This document shows positions 17,337 through 26,761 of a stretch of 64,000 bases of DNA, piece by piece. A program made the position numbers and the translations under genes. The stretch covers positions 293,770-357,769 of the forward strand of contig NZ_FWFV01000003.1 of assembly GCF_900172315.1 (NCBI RefSeq), read 5' to 3'. Every line of letters starts with the position of its first letter. The stretch's first letter is position 1. The stretch comes from Palleronia marisminoris (lineage in GTDB: Bacteria; Pseudomonadota; Alphaproteobacteria; Rhodobacterales; Rhodobacteraceae). The notes under the pieces are model-generated. The model was not told the origin of the DNA and did no database searches. It saw nothing but the letters and a program-made list of their open reading frames with translations.

Positions 17337-20146
17337 GTGGTCCCGTGACATTCACGCTCGACGGTCGCGAGGTCGAGGCGCAAGAGGGCGAGACGATCTG
17401 GACGGTCGCCAAGCGCACGGGCACGATGATCCCGCATCTGTGCCACCTCGACCAGCCCGGCTATCGCCCGGACGGCAACTGCCGCGCCTGCATGGTCGAG
17501 ATCGAGGGCGAGCGGGTGCTGGCGGCCTCGTGCATCCGTCGCCCGACCGAAGGCATGGTCGTCGACACCGCCGGTGACCGGTCCCGCAAGGCCCGCGAGA
17601 TGGTATTCGAGCTGCTGGCCGCCGACATGCCCGCTCGCGAGGCCTCGCCCGACGACAAGGCCCAGTTCTGGACCTGGATGGACCGGATGGGCGTCAAGCA
17701 GAACCGCCGCTACGCAGAGGGGCCGCACGAGCCCGCGCAGGATCAGGGCGACCAGCACGGGCACAGCCATGCTTCGCAGATTCCGCTGCGCGATGTCACC
17801 CACCCGGCAATGGCGGTGAACCTGGACGCCTGCATTCGCTGCGGTCTCTGCGTGCGCGCCTGCCGTGAGGTGCAGGTCAACGACGTCATCGGCATGGGCG
17901 AGCGCGGCGACCACGCCTTGCCGATCTTCGACTTCGCCGACCCGATGGGCGACTCGACCTGCGTGGCCTGCGGCGAATGCGTGCAGGCCTGCCCCACCGG
18001 CGCCCTCTTCGAGAAGTCGCTGATGGACGAGGACTGGCGCACGCGCGAGGTCGAGCCCGACCGCTACGTCGACAGCGTCTGCCCTTATTGCGGCGTCGGC
18101 TGCCAGACCCGCGTCGCGGTCAAGGACGACCGGATCGTGCAGGTCGACGGCCGCGACGGCCCCGCGAACGAGAACCGGCTGTGCGTCAAGGGCCGCTTCG
18201 GCTACGACTACGTCATGAGCCCCGAGCGGCTGACCAAGCCCCTCGTGCGGCGCGACGACGCGCCCAAGCGCGGCGACATCCGCGTCGACCCGCTGAACCC
18301 GTGGGACGTCTTCCGCGAGGCGACGTGGGAAGAGGCGATGGAGCGCGCGGCAGGCGGGCTCGGCTCGATCCGCGACACGCATGGCGGCGGCGCCCTTTCG
18401 GGCTTCGGTTCGGCCAAGGGATCGAACGAAGAGGCCTACCTGTTCCAGAAGCTCGTCCGCGCCGGCTTCGGCACCAACAACGTCGATCACTGCACGCGCC
18501 TCTGTCACGCCTCGTCCGTCGCGGCGCTGATGGAGGGTGTGGGCTCGGGCGCGGTCTCGGCCCCGTTCGGCGCGGTCGATGACGCGGATTGCGTGATCAT
18601 CATCGGCGCGCGGCCGAACCAGAACCATCCCGTCGCGGCGACCTATTTCAAGCAGGCGGCCAAGCGCGGCACCAAGCTGATCGTCATCGACCCCCGCGGA
18701 CAGGAAATGAACCGGTTTGCGGAATACGCGCTGCAATTCAAGCCGGGCACCGACGTCGCCCTGCTGAACGCGATGCTGAACGTCATCGTCGAGGAGAAGC
18801 TCTACGACCAGCAATACGTGCAGGCCCATGTCGACGGGTTCGAGGCGCTGGCCGCAAAGGTTCGCGACTTCCCCCCCGAGGCGATGGAAGCGGTCTGCGG
18901 CATCGACGCCCAGACGATCCGCGAGGTCGCGCGTCTATATGCGAAGTCCGAGCGCTCGATCATCTTCTGGGGCATGGGCATCAGCCAGCACGTCCACGGC
19001 ACCGACAACTCGCGCTGCCTGATCGCGCTGGCGCTGATTACTGGCCACATTGGTCGTCCGGGCACCGGGCTGCACCCCTTGCGCGGGCAGAACAACGTGC
19101 AGGGCGCCTCGGATGCGGGCCTGATCCCGATGTACTTCGCCGACTACAAGTCGGTCGAGAACCCGGACGTGCGAGGCATGTACGAAGATGCCTGGGGTCG
19201 CCAGCTCGACCCGCAGCGCGGCCTGACCGTGGTCGAGATCATGGACGCGGTGATGGAGGGCGAGATCCGCGGCATGTACGTCATGGGCGAGAATCCGGCG
19301 ATGTCGGACCCGGACCAGACGCATGCGCGCGAGGCACTGGCCAAGCTCGACTGCCTGGTGGTGCAGGACATCTTCCTGACCGAAACCGCGTGGCATGCCG
19401 ACGTGGTGCTGCCGGCGTCGGCCCATGCCGAAAAGCTCGGCACCTATACCAACACCAATCGCGAGGTGCAGATCGGGCGGCCGGCAATCCCGCTGCCGGG
19501 CGAGGCGCGGCAGGATCTCGGGATCATCATCGACCTCGCCAACCGGCTGGGCCTCGACTGGCGTTACGACGGGCCGGCCGAGGTGTATGAAGAGATGCGC
19601 GCGCTGATGCCGTCGCTCGACAACATCTCCTGGAGCCGGGTCGAACGCGAAGGCGCCGTCACCTACCCGGCCAAGGCCGAGGACATGCCCGGCGAAGCGA
19701 TCATCTTCACCGACGGCTTCCCCACGAAGGACGGGCGCGGCAAGCTGGTGCCCGCCGACCTCGTGCCGCCCGACGAGCTGCCGGATGCCGAGTACCCGTT
19801 CGTGCTGACGACGGGACGCCTGCTCGAGCACTGGCATACCGGCGCGATGACACGCCGGGCCAAGGCGCTCGACGCGATCGAGCCCGAGGCGCAGGCGATG
19901 CTGCATCCGCGCGACCTGACGCGTCTCGGGCTGGCTGCCGGCGACGCGGTCACGGTGATGACCCGCCGGGGCGAGATCTCGATGATCGCTCGCGCCGACC
20001 GGGACGTTCCCGAAGGCATGGTCTTCACCCCGTTCTGCTGGGTCGAAGCGCCCGCGAACGTGCTGACGAACCCGAAGCTCGACCCCTACGGCAAGATCCC
20101 CGAGTTCAAGGTCTGCGCCGCACGGGTCGAGCGGGCGGACGCCTGA
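17333..20146 (+). CDS. fdh1A: NAD-dependent formate dehydrogenase, molybdenum/tungsten alpha subunit
   Basis: A 937-residue catalytic subunit oxidising formate to CO2. In order: an N-terminal NuoG-like [2Fe-2S] domain (C37, C50, C53, C67), two ferredoxin-type [4Fe-4S] sites (CIRCGLCVRAC and CVACGECVQAC), the CPYCGVGC cluster, then the bis-MGD oxidoreductase domain. The metal ligand is C391 in RLCHASSV, cysteine not selenocysteine. A His-rich insert (DQHGHSHASQ) sits between the iron-sulfur domains. This completes C1 oxidation for the cluster. No fdhD or small delta subunit follows; minus-strand thiamine genes come next. Whether Mo or W is used cannot be told from the sequence. Confidence 0.94.
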   Translation: MSGPVTFTLDGREVEAQEGETIWTVAKRTGTMIPHLCHLDQPGYRPDGNCRACMVEIEGERVLAASCIRRPTEGMVVDTAGDRSRKAREMVFELLAADMPAREASPDDKAQFWTWMDRMGVKQNRRYAEGPHEPAQDQGDQHGHSHASQIPLRDVTHPAMAVNLDACIRCGLCVRACREVQVNDVIGMGERGDHALPIFDFADPMGDSTCVACGECVQACPTGALFEKSLMDEDWRTREVEPDRYVDSVCPYCGVGCQTRVAVKDDRIVQVDGRDGPANENRLCVKGRFGYDYVMSPERLTKPLVRRDDAPKRGDIRVDPLNPWDVFREATWEEAMERAAGGLGSIRDTHGGGALSGFGSAKGSNEEAYLFQKLVRAGFGTNNVDHCTRLCHASSVAALMEGVGSGAVSAPFGAVDDADCVIIIGARPNQNHPVAATYFKQAAKRGTKLIVIDPRGQEMNRFAEYALQFKPGTDVALLNAMLNVIVEEKLYDQQYVQAHVDGFEALAAKVRDFPPEAMEAVCGIDAQTIREVARLYAKSERSIIFWGMGISQHVHGTDNSRCLIALALITGHIGRPGTGLHPLRGQNNVQGASDAGLIPMYFADYKSVENPDVRGMYEDAWGRQLDPQRGLTVVEIMDAVMEGEIRGMYVMGENPAMSDPDQTHAREALAKLDCLVVQDIFLTETAWHADVVLPASAHAEKLGTYTNTNREVQIGRPAIPLPGEARQDLGIIIDLANRLGLDWRYDGPAEVYEEMRALMPSLDNISWSRVEREGAVTYPAKAEDMPGEAIIFTDGFPTKDGRGKLVPADLVPPDELPDAEYPFVLTTGRLLEHWHTGAMTRRAKALDAIEPEAQAMLHPRDLTRLGLAAGDAVTVMTRRGEISMIARADRDVPEGMVFTPFCWVEAPANVLTNPKLDPYGKIPEFKVCAARVERADA

Positions 20147-20210
20147 CCAGGTCCACGATGATCCGAGAGCCACGGCCAGCGTGAGGCGTGCCTCCTTGTC
20201 CCGCCGTCTC

Positions 20211-20942
20211 TCAGCTTCCCCACAGGCGCCGGCAGGCTGCGTCGACGGCGGCATGGAGGAGTAGCGTCAGGACGGCCAGGACGATCAGCGCCGCGAACAT
20301 CAGGTCGATCTTCGCGCGGCCGTTCGCCAGCAGCATGAGGTAGCCCAGCCCCTTCGACGCCCCGACCCACTCGCCGATGATCGCGCCGATGGGCGCATAG
20401 ACGGCGGCGAGGCGCAGGCCCGAGGCAAAGCCGGGCATCGCGGCGGGCACCCGGATGCGCCACAGGGTTCGGCCCGGCGTGGCCGTCATCACGCGGGCGA
20501 GGTCCAGCCAGCCGGGAGGGGTTCGCATCAACGCATCGAAGAAGGCCGAGGTGACCGGGAAGTAGATGATCAGCATCGCCATCGCGACCTTCGACCAGAG
20601 CCCGTAGCCGAGCCAGAGCGTCAGGATCGGCGCCAATGCAAAGACCGGCACCGCTTGGGTGAAGACGAACATCGGGCGCAGGAGCGAGCGCGCGAGCGGT
20701 GAGACGGCCAGCAGGATCGCAGAGGCGAAACCGAGGATCCCGCCAAGCCCGAGCCCGACGAGGACTTCGATGGCGGTTACCACCGCGTGCTCGGCGACAA
20801 GTGCCTTGCTGGTCCACAGCGTCCCGAAGACCAGTACCGGGCCGGGCAGGATGAAGCGGGGCAGTTCGGCGAGCGTGACGACCGCCTGCCAAGCCAGCAG
20901 ACCAAGAATGGCGACGCCGGCGATACGAACCGCCCGTTTCAT
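20211..20942 (-). CDS. thiX: Thiamine-precursor ABC transporter permease ThiX
   Basis: A 243-residue inner-membrane permease with about six membrane helices and a coupling loop around IRVPAAMPGFASGLRLAAVYAPIGAII. With ThiY and ThiZ it should import a pyrimidine precursor of thiamine, such as formylaminopyrimidine, which TenA then processes. It is the last gene of the thiamine operon and overlaps thiZ in ATGA. Convergent with formate dehydrogenase across 64 bases that hold no clear terminator. Confidence 0.87.
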   Translation of the reverse strand: MKRAVRIAGVAILGLLAWQAVVTLAELPRFILPGPVLVFGTLWTSKALVAEHAVVTAIEVLVGLGLGGILGFASAILLAVSPLARSLLRPMFVFTQAVPVFALAPILTLWLGYGLWSKVAMAMLIIYFPVTSAFFDALMRTPPGWLDLARVMTATPGRTLWRIRVPAAMPGFASGLRLAAVYAPIGAIIGEWVGASKGLGYLMLLANGRAKIDLMFAALIVLAVLTLLLHAAVDAACRRLWGS

Positions 20943-21664
20943 CGTGCTTCCATGAGCAGGCGCAGAAGGCGGCCCTGGAAGGCCAGGGTCTCGGGCGCGT
21001 CGTAGACGCGAGGGGTGGGACCGGCTGGCGGGGTCACGGAGGCGATCCCTTCACGCGTCATCAGCAGGACGTGGTGCCCCAACCGTGCCGCCTCGGCGGC
21101 ATCATGGGTGACATGCAGGACGGTGCGCCCCGCCAGCAGCTCGGCCGCGAGATCCTGCATCAGGGCACGCGACCGCGCGTCGAGGGCCGAGAACGGCTCG
21201 TCCAGAAGCACGACCGGCCGATCCTCCATCAGGGTCCGGGCCAGCGCCGCGCGCTGCCGCTGTCCGCCCGACAGGGCATGCGGCCGTTTGGCGGAATGCG
21301 CGGCGAGGCCGACGCGCTCCAGCACGTCGCGCGCCCGGTCCCGCGGCGGCGCGTCGCCCCGCAGCCGCGCGCCCAGGGTGACGTTCGCGGTCACGTCCAG
21401 CCAGGGCATCAGCAGGTCGCTCTGCGCCATCAGCGCGACCCGGTTGTCCAGCGACGACCCGTCGCCCGCCGCCACCTCGCCCTCGAAGGCCAACTCGTCA
21501 CCGACGCCGGCGAGCAGCCGCAGGACGGTCGACTTGCCCACGCCCGAAGGGCCGAGCAGGCACGTCCATTCGCCGGCAGGAGCCTCGACAGACACCGGGC
21601 CGAAGATCGGCATGCCGTCGATCGTCGCGCGCCCGGACAGATGCAGCGCGGGCGCGGCACTCAT
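20939..21664 (-). CDS. thiZ: Thiamine-precursor ABC transporter ATP-binding protein ThiZ
   Basis: A 241-residue ABC ATPase: Walker A GPSGVGKST, Q-loop MAQSDLLMPW, signature ALSGGQRQR, Walker B VVLLDEP, switch HVTHDAAEA. It energises ThiX. The ATG at 21664 overlaps the tenA stop, and its own stop overlaps thiX, so all three are translationally coupled. Family membership alone would allow other small substrates; the assignment to thiamine precursors comes from the operon. Confidence 0.87.
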   Translation of the reverse strand: MSAAPALHLSGRATIDGMPIFGPVSVEAPAGEWTCLLGPSGVGKSTVLRLLAGVGDELAFEGEVAAGDGSSLDNRVALMAQSDLLMPWLDVTANVTLGARLRGDAPPRDRARDVLERVGLAAHSAKRPHALSGGQRQRAALARTLMEDRPVVLLDEPFSALDARSRALMQDLAAELLAGRTVLHVTHDAAEAARLGHHVLLMTREGIASVTPPAGPTPRVYDAPETLAFQGRLLRLLMEAR

Positions 21665-22332
21665 GCGGAAAGGCCCATGCTCCAGAAGTCGACCTCGAGC
21701 CGCGTCGCCATCTCGAACCGGGCGCATAGGCGGGGCCAGCGGGGGCTGTCTCCGGGCGTCGAGCCGAGGCGACGGGCGACTGCCGCATCGATCAGCCCTC
21801 CGACCTCGCGGCAGGTGTGCTGGTAGTCGGCCCCGGAATAGGTCGCGATCCAGTCGGCATAGGGCGTTTGCCCGGCATCGGCCGCCAGCCGCGTGCCGAT
21901 CTCGCCGTAGCCCAGGACGCACGGTGCGAGCGCGGCCATCAGGTCGAGGAAGTCTCCGGAATGGCCTGCGTCGAGAACGTAGCGCGTATAGGCGATGTTC
22001 TGCGGCGCCTCGCGCGCGGCGAACAGGTCCGCCTCGGGGATTCCCTCGGCGGCGCAGGTCTCTATATGCAGGCGCATCTCGTGGTCGAGCAGCGCGTGGA
22101 CGGTGGCGGCGCAGGCGCGCATCTCGTCCAGCGTCTCGGCCTTGGTCACGGCCAGCGCCCAGGCGCGGGAGAAGTGGACGAGGAACTGGTAGTCCTGCAC
22201 GAGGTAGCGCAGGAACGCCTCGCGCGGCAGCGTGCCGTCCCGCAGCCCCTCGACGAAGGCATGCTGCGTGTAGGCCCGCCAGGTGTCGCCGGCGGCCGCG
22301 CGCCAGAGGGGGAAGGTCGCGCCGTAACTCAT
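21661..22332 (-). CDS. tenA: Thiaminase II / aminopyrimidine aminohydrolase TenA
   Basis: A 223-residue cytoplasmic enzyme that hydrolyses aminomethylpyrimidine breakdown products of thiamine to HMP. Conserved features include YLVQDYQFLVHFSRA, ALLDHEMRLH and the catalytic cysteine in APCVLGYGEIG. The Glu in the C-terminal region (RLEVDFWSMG) is also typical. It sits between the binding protein and ATPase genes of the ThiXYZ importer, which fits a salvage route that replaces ThiC-made pyrimidine. Confidence 0.93.
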   Translation of the reverse strand: MSYGATFPLWRAAAGDTWRAYTQHAFVEGLRDGTLPREAFLRYLVQDYQFLVHFSRAWALAVTKAETLDEMRACAATVHALLDHEMRLHIETCAAEGIPEADLFAAREAPQNIAYTRYVLDAGHSGDFLDLMAALAPCVLGYGEIGTRLAADAGQTPYADWIATYSGADYQHTCREVGGLIDAAVARRLGSTPGDSPRWPRLCARFEMATRLEVDFWSMGLSA

Positions 22333-23264
22333 TGCGCGCCCAGATCGACCGCAAGGTCCGAGACGGTGCGCGTGCCCTCGACCAGCCCCGCCTCGTTCAG
22401 GAACGACTCGAACCGGGCGTAGCGGCCCTGGTCCAGCGCCTCGGGGCGCAGGGCGAAGCGCGGAATCGTGTCGGCCCAGGCCCGTTCGTTCAACTCGTCC
22501 TGCAACTCGGCCGAGGTGGAGGCGAAAACCTCCCAGCTCTCCCGCGGGTGGTTGACGATGAACTGCGTGGCTTTCTCCGTCGCGGCGAGGAAGCGGCGGA
22601 TCAGGTCGGTGTCCATCGTCTCGGGGTTGGCGACGTAGATCAATTCGTCATAGGTCGGAACGCCTTCCTCTTCGGGATAGAAGCACCGGCCCGAGACGCC
22701 CTCGATCTCCATCTGGTTGAGCTCGAAGTTGCGGAAGGCGCCGATGACGGCGTCGACCTGCCCGGACATGAGTGCGGGCGAGAGCGACCAGTTGACGTTG
22801 ACCAGCTCGATGTCCCCCGTGTCGAGGTCGGCCTGGCCCAGCATCGCCGACAGCAGCGCCTCTTCGACGCCGGCAACCGAAAAGCCGACCTTGCGTCCTT
22901 CGAGGTCCGCGATCTCGTCAATCGGCCCGTCCTTTAGCACCAGCAGGCAGTTGAGCGGCGTGGCCACCAGCGTGCCGACCCGGATCAGCGGCATCCCCTC
23001 GGCCACCTGAAGATGCAGCTGCGGCTGGTACGAGATCGCCAGGTCGGCGCGTCCGGCGGCGGCCATCTTGGGCGGATCGGCCGGGTCGGCGGGGGCGATC
23101 ACCTCGACGTCCAGCCCGGCTTCGGCGAAGTAGCCCAGCTCCTCGGCGATGACGATGGGTCCGTGATCGGGGTTCACGAACCAGTCGAGCATGACAGTCA
23201 TCTGGTCCTGCGCAATGGCAGGCGTAGCGACGAAAAGGGCAAGGGCGGTCAATCCGGCTTTCAT
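22329..23264 (-). CDS. thiY: Thiamine-precursor binding protein ThiY (NMT1/THI5-like)
   Basis: A 311-residue periplasmic binding protein. The signal peptide ends AIA-Q (residue 19). [25 protein letters not shown] is a typical THI5/NMT1-like start, where the Asp-Trp-x-x-Asn-x-x-H stretch contributes to pyrimidine binding in ThiY. It delivers formylaminopyrimidine-like compounds to ThiXZ. The ATG overlaps the end of thiF and its stop overlaps tenA. Confidence 0.9.
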   Translation of the reverse strand: MKAGLTALALFVATPAIAQDQMTVMLDWFVNPDHGPIVIAEELGYFAEAGLDVEVIAPADPADPPKMAAAGRADLAISYQPQLHLQVAEGMPLIRVGTLVATPLNCLLVLKDGPIDEIADLEGRKVGFSVAGVEEALLSAMLGQADLDTGDIELVNVNWSLSPALMSGQVDAVIGAFRNFELNQMEIEGVSGRCFYPEEEGVPTYDELIYVANPETMDTDLIRRFLAATEKATQFIVNHPRESWEVFASTSAELQDELNERAWADTIPRFALRPEALDQGRYARFESFLNEAGLVEGTRTVSDLAVDLGAQ

Positions 23265-24244
23265 GGTGTCTCTCCGATGGGGTCGCCGAGGGCGACGAGG
23301 CAGATGTCTCCGTCCCAGACGGCCGCAAGCCGCTCGGCGGCGGCCCAGGACCGCAGGCCGGACCGGCAGCAGAGTACGGCGCGCTGGCCGGGTGCGGGGG
23401 TAGGACCGGTTGGCCCGAAGGCCGAGACCGGCAGGCGGCGGGCATCGGGGCGCACCAGCGGCGCCTCGTCCTCGGCCCGCAGGTCCACGAGGAAGTCGGA
23501 GCCGACGATCTGGGATGCGGCGAGGAACCGCGGCTGATGTGCAGGCTCGGGCGCGCCGGTGAAGCGGAAGCCACCGAAGCGGAAGCTGCGCCCGTCGAAG
23601 GTGACGAGCTGGCCCAGTGGCGAGGGATCGATCCCCGCCAGCAGCGCGACGGCCATCTGCGCCTGAAGCGCGCCCACGACGCCCACGACTGGCCCCAGAA
23701 CGCCGTCCTCGGCGCAGGAGCCCGCGCGCTGCGGCAAGTCGGGAAAGACCGCCCGCAGGCTGGCCGCGCCGCCGCAGAAGGCGCCGACGTATCCCTCGAG
23801 CCCGATCACCGAGGCGCTGACCAGCGGCAGTCGGGCGGCGCGGCAGGTATCGGACAGGATGTAGCTTGCCGCGAAGCTGTCGGCGCAGTCGAGCACCAGA
23901 TCTACGCCCTCGCAGAGTGCTCCGGCATTGGACGGATCGAGAAACGTGACGACGGTTTCGACGCAGCAGTCGGCGTTGAGCGCCGCGACCGCGTCGGCCG
24001 CGGCTTCTGCCTTGGCCCGCCCGATATCGGCTTTGCGGAACAGCGTCTGGCGGTGAAGGTTCGTCACGTCCACCCGGTCGGGATCGACCAGCCGGATGCG
24101 CCCGACCCCCGCCCCACCCAGATATTGCAGCACCGGCGCCGCCAGCCCGCCCGCGCCCACCACCAGCACATGCGCCTCCTGCAGCCGAGCTTGTCCGCCT
24201 GCGCCGAATTCGGGAACAGCGATCTGACGGGCATAGAGGTTCAC
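23261..24244 (-). CDS. thiF: Sulfur-carrier adenylyltransferase ThiF with C-terminal rhodanese domain
   Basis: A 327-residue enzyme that adenylates the ThiS C-terminus as the first step in making its thiocarboxylate. The E1-like domain begins [25 protein letters not shown] and contains the [16 protein letters not shown] motif and [15 protein letters not shown]. The usual CxxC zinc pair is not evident. The last 90 residues form a rhodanese domain with CCRSGLRS, which can hand a persulfide to the adenylated ThiS. Translation starts at a GTG with GGAG upstream; a longer in-frame ATG start would overlap thiE extensively. Coupled to both neighbours. Confidence 0.9.
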   Translation of the reverse strand: MNLYARQIAVPEFGAGGQARLQEAHVLVVGAGGLAAPVLQYLGGAGVGRIRLVDPDRVDVTNLHRQTLFRKADIGRAKAEAAADAVAALNADCCVETVVTFLDPSNAGALCEGVDLVLDCADSFAASYILSDTCRAARLPLVSASVIGLEGYVGAFCGGAASLRAVFPDLPQRAGSCAEDGVLGPVVGVVGALQAQMAVALLAGIDPSPLGQLVTFDGRSFRFGGFRFTGAPEPAHQPRFLAASQIVGSDFLVDLRAEDEAPLVRPDARRLPVSAFGPTGPTPAPGQRAVLCCRSGLRSWAAAERLAAVWDGDICLVALGDPIGETP

Positions 24245-24837
24245 CGCGTCGTCTCCAGCCACGCGCGCACCCGCGCTTCGGGATCGTCGCGCAGGGTGAT
24301 GTCTGTGACGGCGGCGACGATGTCGGCCCCGGCCTCGAAGGCACCCGCTGCCCGTTCGACGCTCATCCCGCCGATGGCGACGAGGGGGATGTCGCCGACC
24401 AACCGCTTCCATTCGGCAACCCGAGGAAGCCCCTGCCGATGCCACCGCATCTTCTTCAGGATCGTCGGATAGACCGGCCCGAGCGCCACGTAATCCGGCG
24501 CCAGCGACAGCGCCCGGTCAAGCTCGGCGTAGTCGTGGGTGCTGATCCCCAGCTTCAGGCCGGCCCGGCGGATCGCGGGCAGATCGGCAGTGTCGAGATC
24601 CTCCTGTCCCAGGTGAATCCAGTCACAGCCCGCATCGATCGCGATGCGCCAATGGTCGTTCACCACGAGCACCGCGTCGTGCGAGCAGCAGAGTGTCTGT
24701 GCCTGCTCCACCAGCGGCCGCAACTCTGCCTCGGGCATCTCCTTGATGCGCAGCTGAACCAGCTTCACCCCAAGCGGCAGGGTGCGGTGAAGCCAGTCGA
24801 GGCTGTCGAAGATGGGGTAGAAGCGGTCGAGGATCAT
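24241..24837 (-). CDS. thiE: Thiamine-phosphate synthase ThiE
   Basis: A 198-residue TIM-barrel enzyme that joins HMP pyrophosphate with the thiazole phosphate. Recognisable motifs are [11 protein letters not shown] (pyrophosphate side), [20 protein letters not shown], and [12 protein letters not shown], with the IGGMSVERA phosphate loop near the end. Start and stop overlap thiG and thiF by 4 bases each. Slightly short for the family but all core elements are present. Confidence 0.92.
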   Translation of the reverse strand: MILDRFYPIFDSLDWLHRTLPLGVKLVQLRIKEMPEAELRPLVEQAQTLCCSHDAVLVVNDHWRIAIDAGCDWIHLGQEDLDTADLPAIRRAGLKLGISTHDYAELDRALSLAPDYVALGPVYPTILKKMRWHRQGLPRVAEWKRLVGDIPLVAIGGMSVERAAGAFEAGADIVAAVTDITLRDDPEARVRAWLETTR

Positions 24838-25604
24838 GTCAGGAAGGCCTTGCCGATCACCGGGGTCGAGGGCGCGGCCATGTCGCGCGGCTCCATCGGG
24901 TCCGCCTCGTAGGCGAGCCGCCCGGCCTCGACCGCCCGCGCGAAGCCCTCGGCCATCGCCGCCGGATCGCCCGCCTTGGAGACGGCCGTGTTCAAGAGCA
25001 CGGCATCGAAGCCCATCTCCATCGCCATCGCCGCCTGGCTGGGCAGGCCGAGGCCCGCATCGACGACCATCGGGACGTCCGGAAATTGCGCCCGGAGCGT
25101 GCGCAGTCCGTAGATGTTGGTCAGGCCCAGCCCGGTACCGATGGGTGCGCCCCATGGCATCAGCACCTCGCACCCGGCCGAGAGCAGGCGGTCGGCCAGC
25201 ACCGCGTCTTCGGTCGTGTAGGGGAACACCTGGAAGCCGTCCTCGTCCAGGATGCGCGCGGCATCGACCAGTCCGAACGGGTCGGGCTGGAGCGTGTCGG
25301 CATGACCGATGACCTCGAGCTTGATCCAGGGCGTGTCGAAGAGCTCGCGCGCCATGTGGGCCGTGGTGACCGCTTCGCGGACGGAATGGCAGCCGGCGGT
25401 GTTGGGCAGCACCGTCACGCCGAGGTCGCGCACCAGGTCCCAAAAGGCGGCGCCGGCCCGCTCGCCGCCCGCTTCGCGACGGACCGAGACGGTGGCAATG
25501 CCGGCGCCGGAGCGGCGGAACGCCTCTGCCAGCACTGCGGGCGAAGGATACTGCGCCGTCCCGAGCATCAGGCGCGACCCGATCTCGGTTCCATAAAGCT
25601 GCAT
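24834..25604 (-). CDS. thiG: Thiazole synthase ThiG
   Basis: A 256-residue TIM-barrel enzyme that builds the thiazole ring from 1-deoxyxylulose 5-phosphate, the glycine imine made by ThiO and sulfur from ThiS thiocarboxylate. The Schiff-base lysine is in WIKLEVIGH; the phosphate-binding [12 protein letters not shown] and [13 protein letters not shown] loops are intact, as is [12 protein letters not shown]. The ATG is one base after the thiS stop. Overlaps thiE. Confidence 0.95.
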   Translation of the reverse strand: MQLYGTEIGSRLMLGTAQYPSPAVLAEAFRRSGAGIATVSVRREAGGERAGAAFWDLVRDLGVTVLPNTAGCHSVREAVTTAHMARELFDTPWIKLEVIGHADTLQPDPFGLVDAARILDEDGFQVFPYTTEDAVLADRLLSAGCEVLMPWGAPIGTGLGLTNIYGLRTLRAQFPDVPMVVDAGLGLPSQAAMAMEMGFDAVLLNTAVSKAGDPAAMAEGFARAVEAGRLAYEADPMEPRDMAAPSTPVIGKAFLT

Positions 25605-25605
25605 C

Positions 25606-25803
25606 TCAGCCTCCCTGCCGGGGGGCGACGATCTCGACACGGTCGCCGGGGGACAGCGCCGTCTGCCCGCGCGCCGATGCCGGGACGAAGTCCTCGTTGA
25701 CGGCGGTGGCGACCTTGGCGTCGCCGTAGCCAAGCTCGTCCAGAACGGCGCCCAGCGTCTCGGCCTGCACCTCGGTTGCAGTGCCGTTAATCATGATCTT
25801 CAT
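25606..25803 (-). CDS. thiS: Sulfur carrier protein ThiS
   Basis: A 65-residue ubiquitin-like protein ending in the Gly-Gly that ThiF adenylates and that becomes the thiocarboxylate sulfur donor for Thi[14 protein letters not shown] at the start and [15 protein letters not shown] at the end are typical. It overlaps the 3' end of thiO by 17 bases and is followed at once by thiG. Confidence 0.94.
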   Translation of the reverse strand: MKIMINGTATEVQAETLGAVLDELGYGDAKVATAVNEDFVPASARGQTALSPGDRVEIVAPRQGG

Positions 25804-26761
25804 GGTAAAGCTCCGGTCTGGTGCCGTCGCAGGCCGCCTCTGCCGCCATCCGCGCGAGGGCGGGCGCGAGCAGGAATCCGTGGCGGAACAAGCCGTTGAC
25901 GTGGATCGTCTCGCCCCGTCGCACGAGGCGGGGCAGGTTATCGGGGAAAGCGGGGCGGGCGTCGGCGCCGATCTCGACCAGCTCCGCCTCGCCGAATGCG
26001 GGGTGCAGCGCGTAGGCGGCGGACAGCAGTTCGAGGACCGAGCGTACGCTGCGCCGGCGGTCGTCGCTTTCGATCTGCGTCGCGCCGAGCATGAAAAGGC
26101 CCCCCGGCCGCGGCACGACGTAAAGCGGGAAGCGCGGGTGCAGCAGCCGGACCGGGCGCGTCAGGTGGATGTCCGCGCTGCGCAGCACCGCCATCTCACC
26201 CTTCACCCCGCGCAGGTCCCGCAGGGCATCCCGCGCCGCCAACCCGCGACAGTCGAAGGTCACGCCCGTCGTGGGACCGGGTTCGGCCACGAACGTGGCG
26301 CCCGAATGCTCGAGCCGGTCGCGCAGATGTTCCAGCGCGGCCCTGGGGTCCAGATACGCTTCGCCCGGAACGTGCAGGGCGCGATCGAAGCGGCCGCTCA
26401 GGTCCGGCTCGAGCGCGGCGAGGGCGGCCGCGTCGAGCCTCTCGTGCCCCTGGACGCGCCGCGCGAACCGGTCCAGCTCATTCCGGTCACGCCCGAGCGT
26501 CACCACGACGGTCCCGCGCCGTTCGACATTGACCCCTTGCCGTTCCCACCAGTCCGCCGCTTCCTGACCCAGCCGCACGACCGGCTCTTCTGCCGTTTCG
26601 CCCTCGCAGAAGGGGGCCAGCATCCCGCCGGCCCACCACGAGCAGCCGTGCGGTCCCGGGCGGGGCGAAGGATCGAAGACCGTCACCTCGCAGCCCCGCG
26701 CGACCAGTTCCGTCGCTACGCAAAGCCCGGCTACGCCGGCGCCAAGGACCGTCGCCCGCAT
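25787..26761 (-). CDS. thiO: Glycine oxidase ThiO
   Basis: A 324-residue FAD enzyme converting glycine to the imine needed by ThiG. The N-terminal dinucleotide loop is [15 protein letters not shown], followed by the [10 protein letters not shown] segment characteristic of ThiO, and the C-terminal [15 protein letters not shown] flavin motif. The start overlaps the thiD stop in ATGA. Aerobic glycine oxidation by ThiO replaces ThiH in this kind of pathway. Confidence 0.92.
   Translation of the reverse strand: MRATVLGAGVAGLCVATELVARGCEVTVFDPSPRPGPHGCSWWAGGMLAPFCEGETAEEPVVRLGQEAADWWERQGVNVERRGTVVVTLGRDRNELDRFARRVQGHERLDAAALAALEPDLSGRFDRALHVPGEAYLDPRAALEHLRDRLEHSGATFVAEPGPTTGVTFDCRGLAARDALRDLRGVKGEMAVLRSADIHLTRPVRLLHPRFPLYVVPRPGGLFMLGATQIESDDRRRSVRSVLELLSAAYALHPAFGEAELVEIGADARPAFPDNLPRLVRRGETIHVNGLFRHGFLLAPALARMAAEAACDGTRPELYHEDHD

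Noticed and set aside
15378..17351. A 657-codon minus-strand frame across formate dehydrogenase beta
   Set aside because: Shadow of the fdh1B gene; no domain or ribosome site.
20147..20210. A bidirectional terminator between formate dehydrogenase and thiX
   Set aside because: Only a GAGGC/GCCTC repeat with a two-base loop and no T-run is present.
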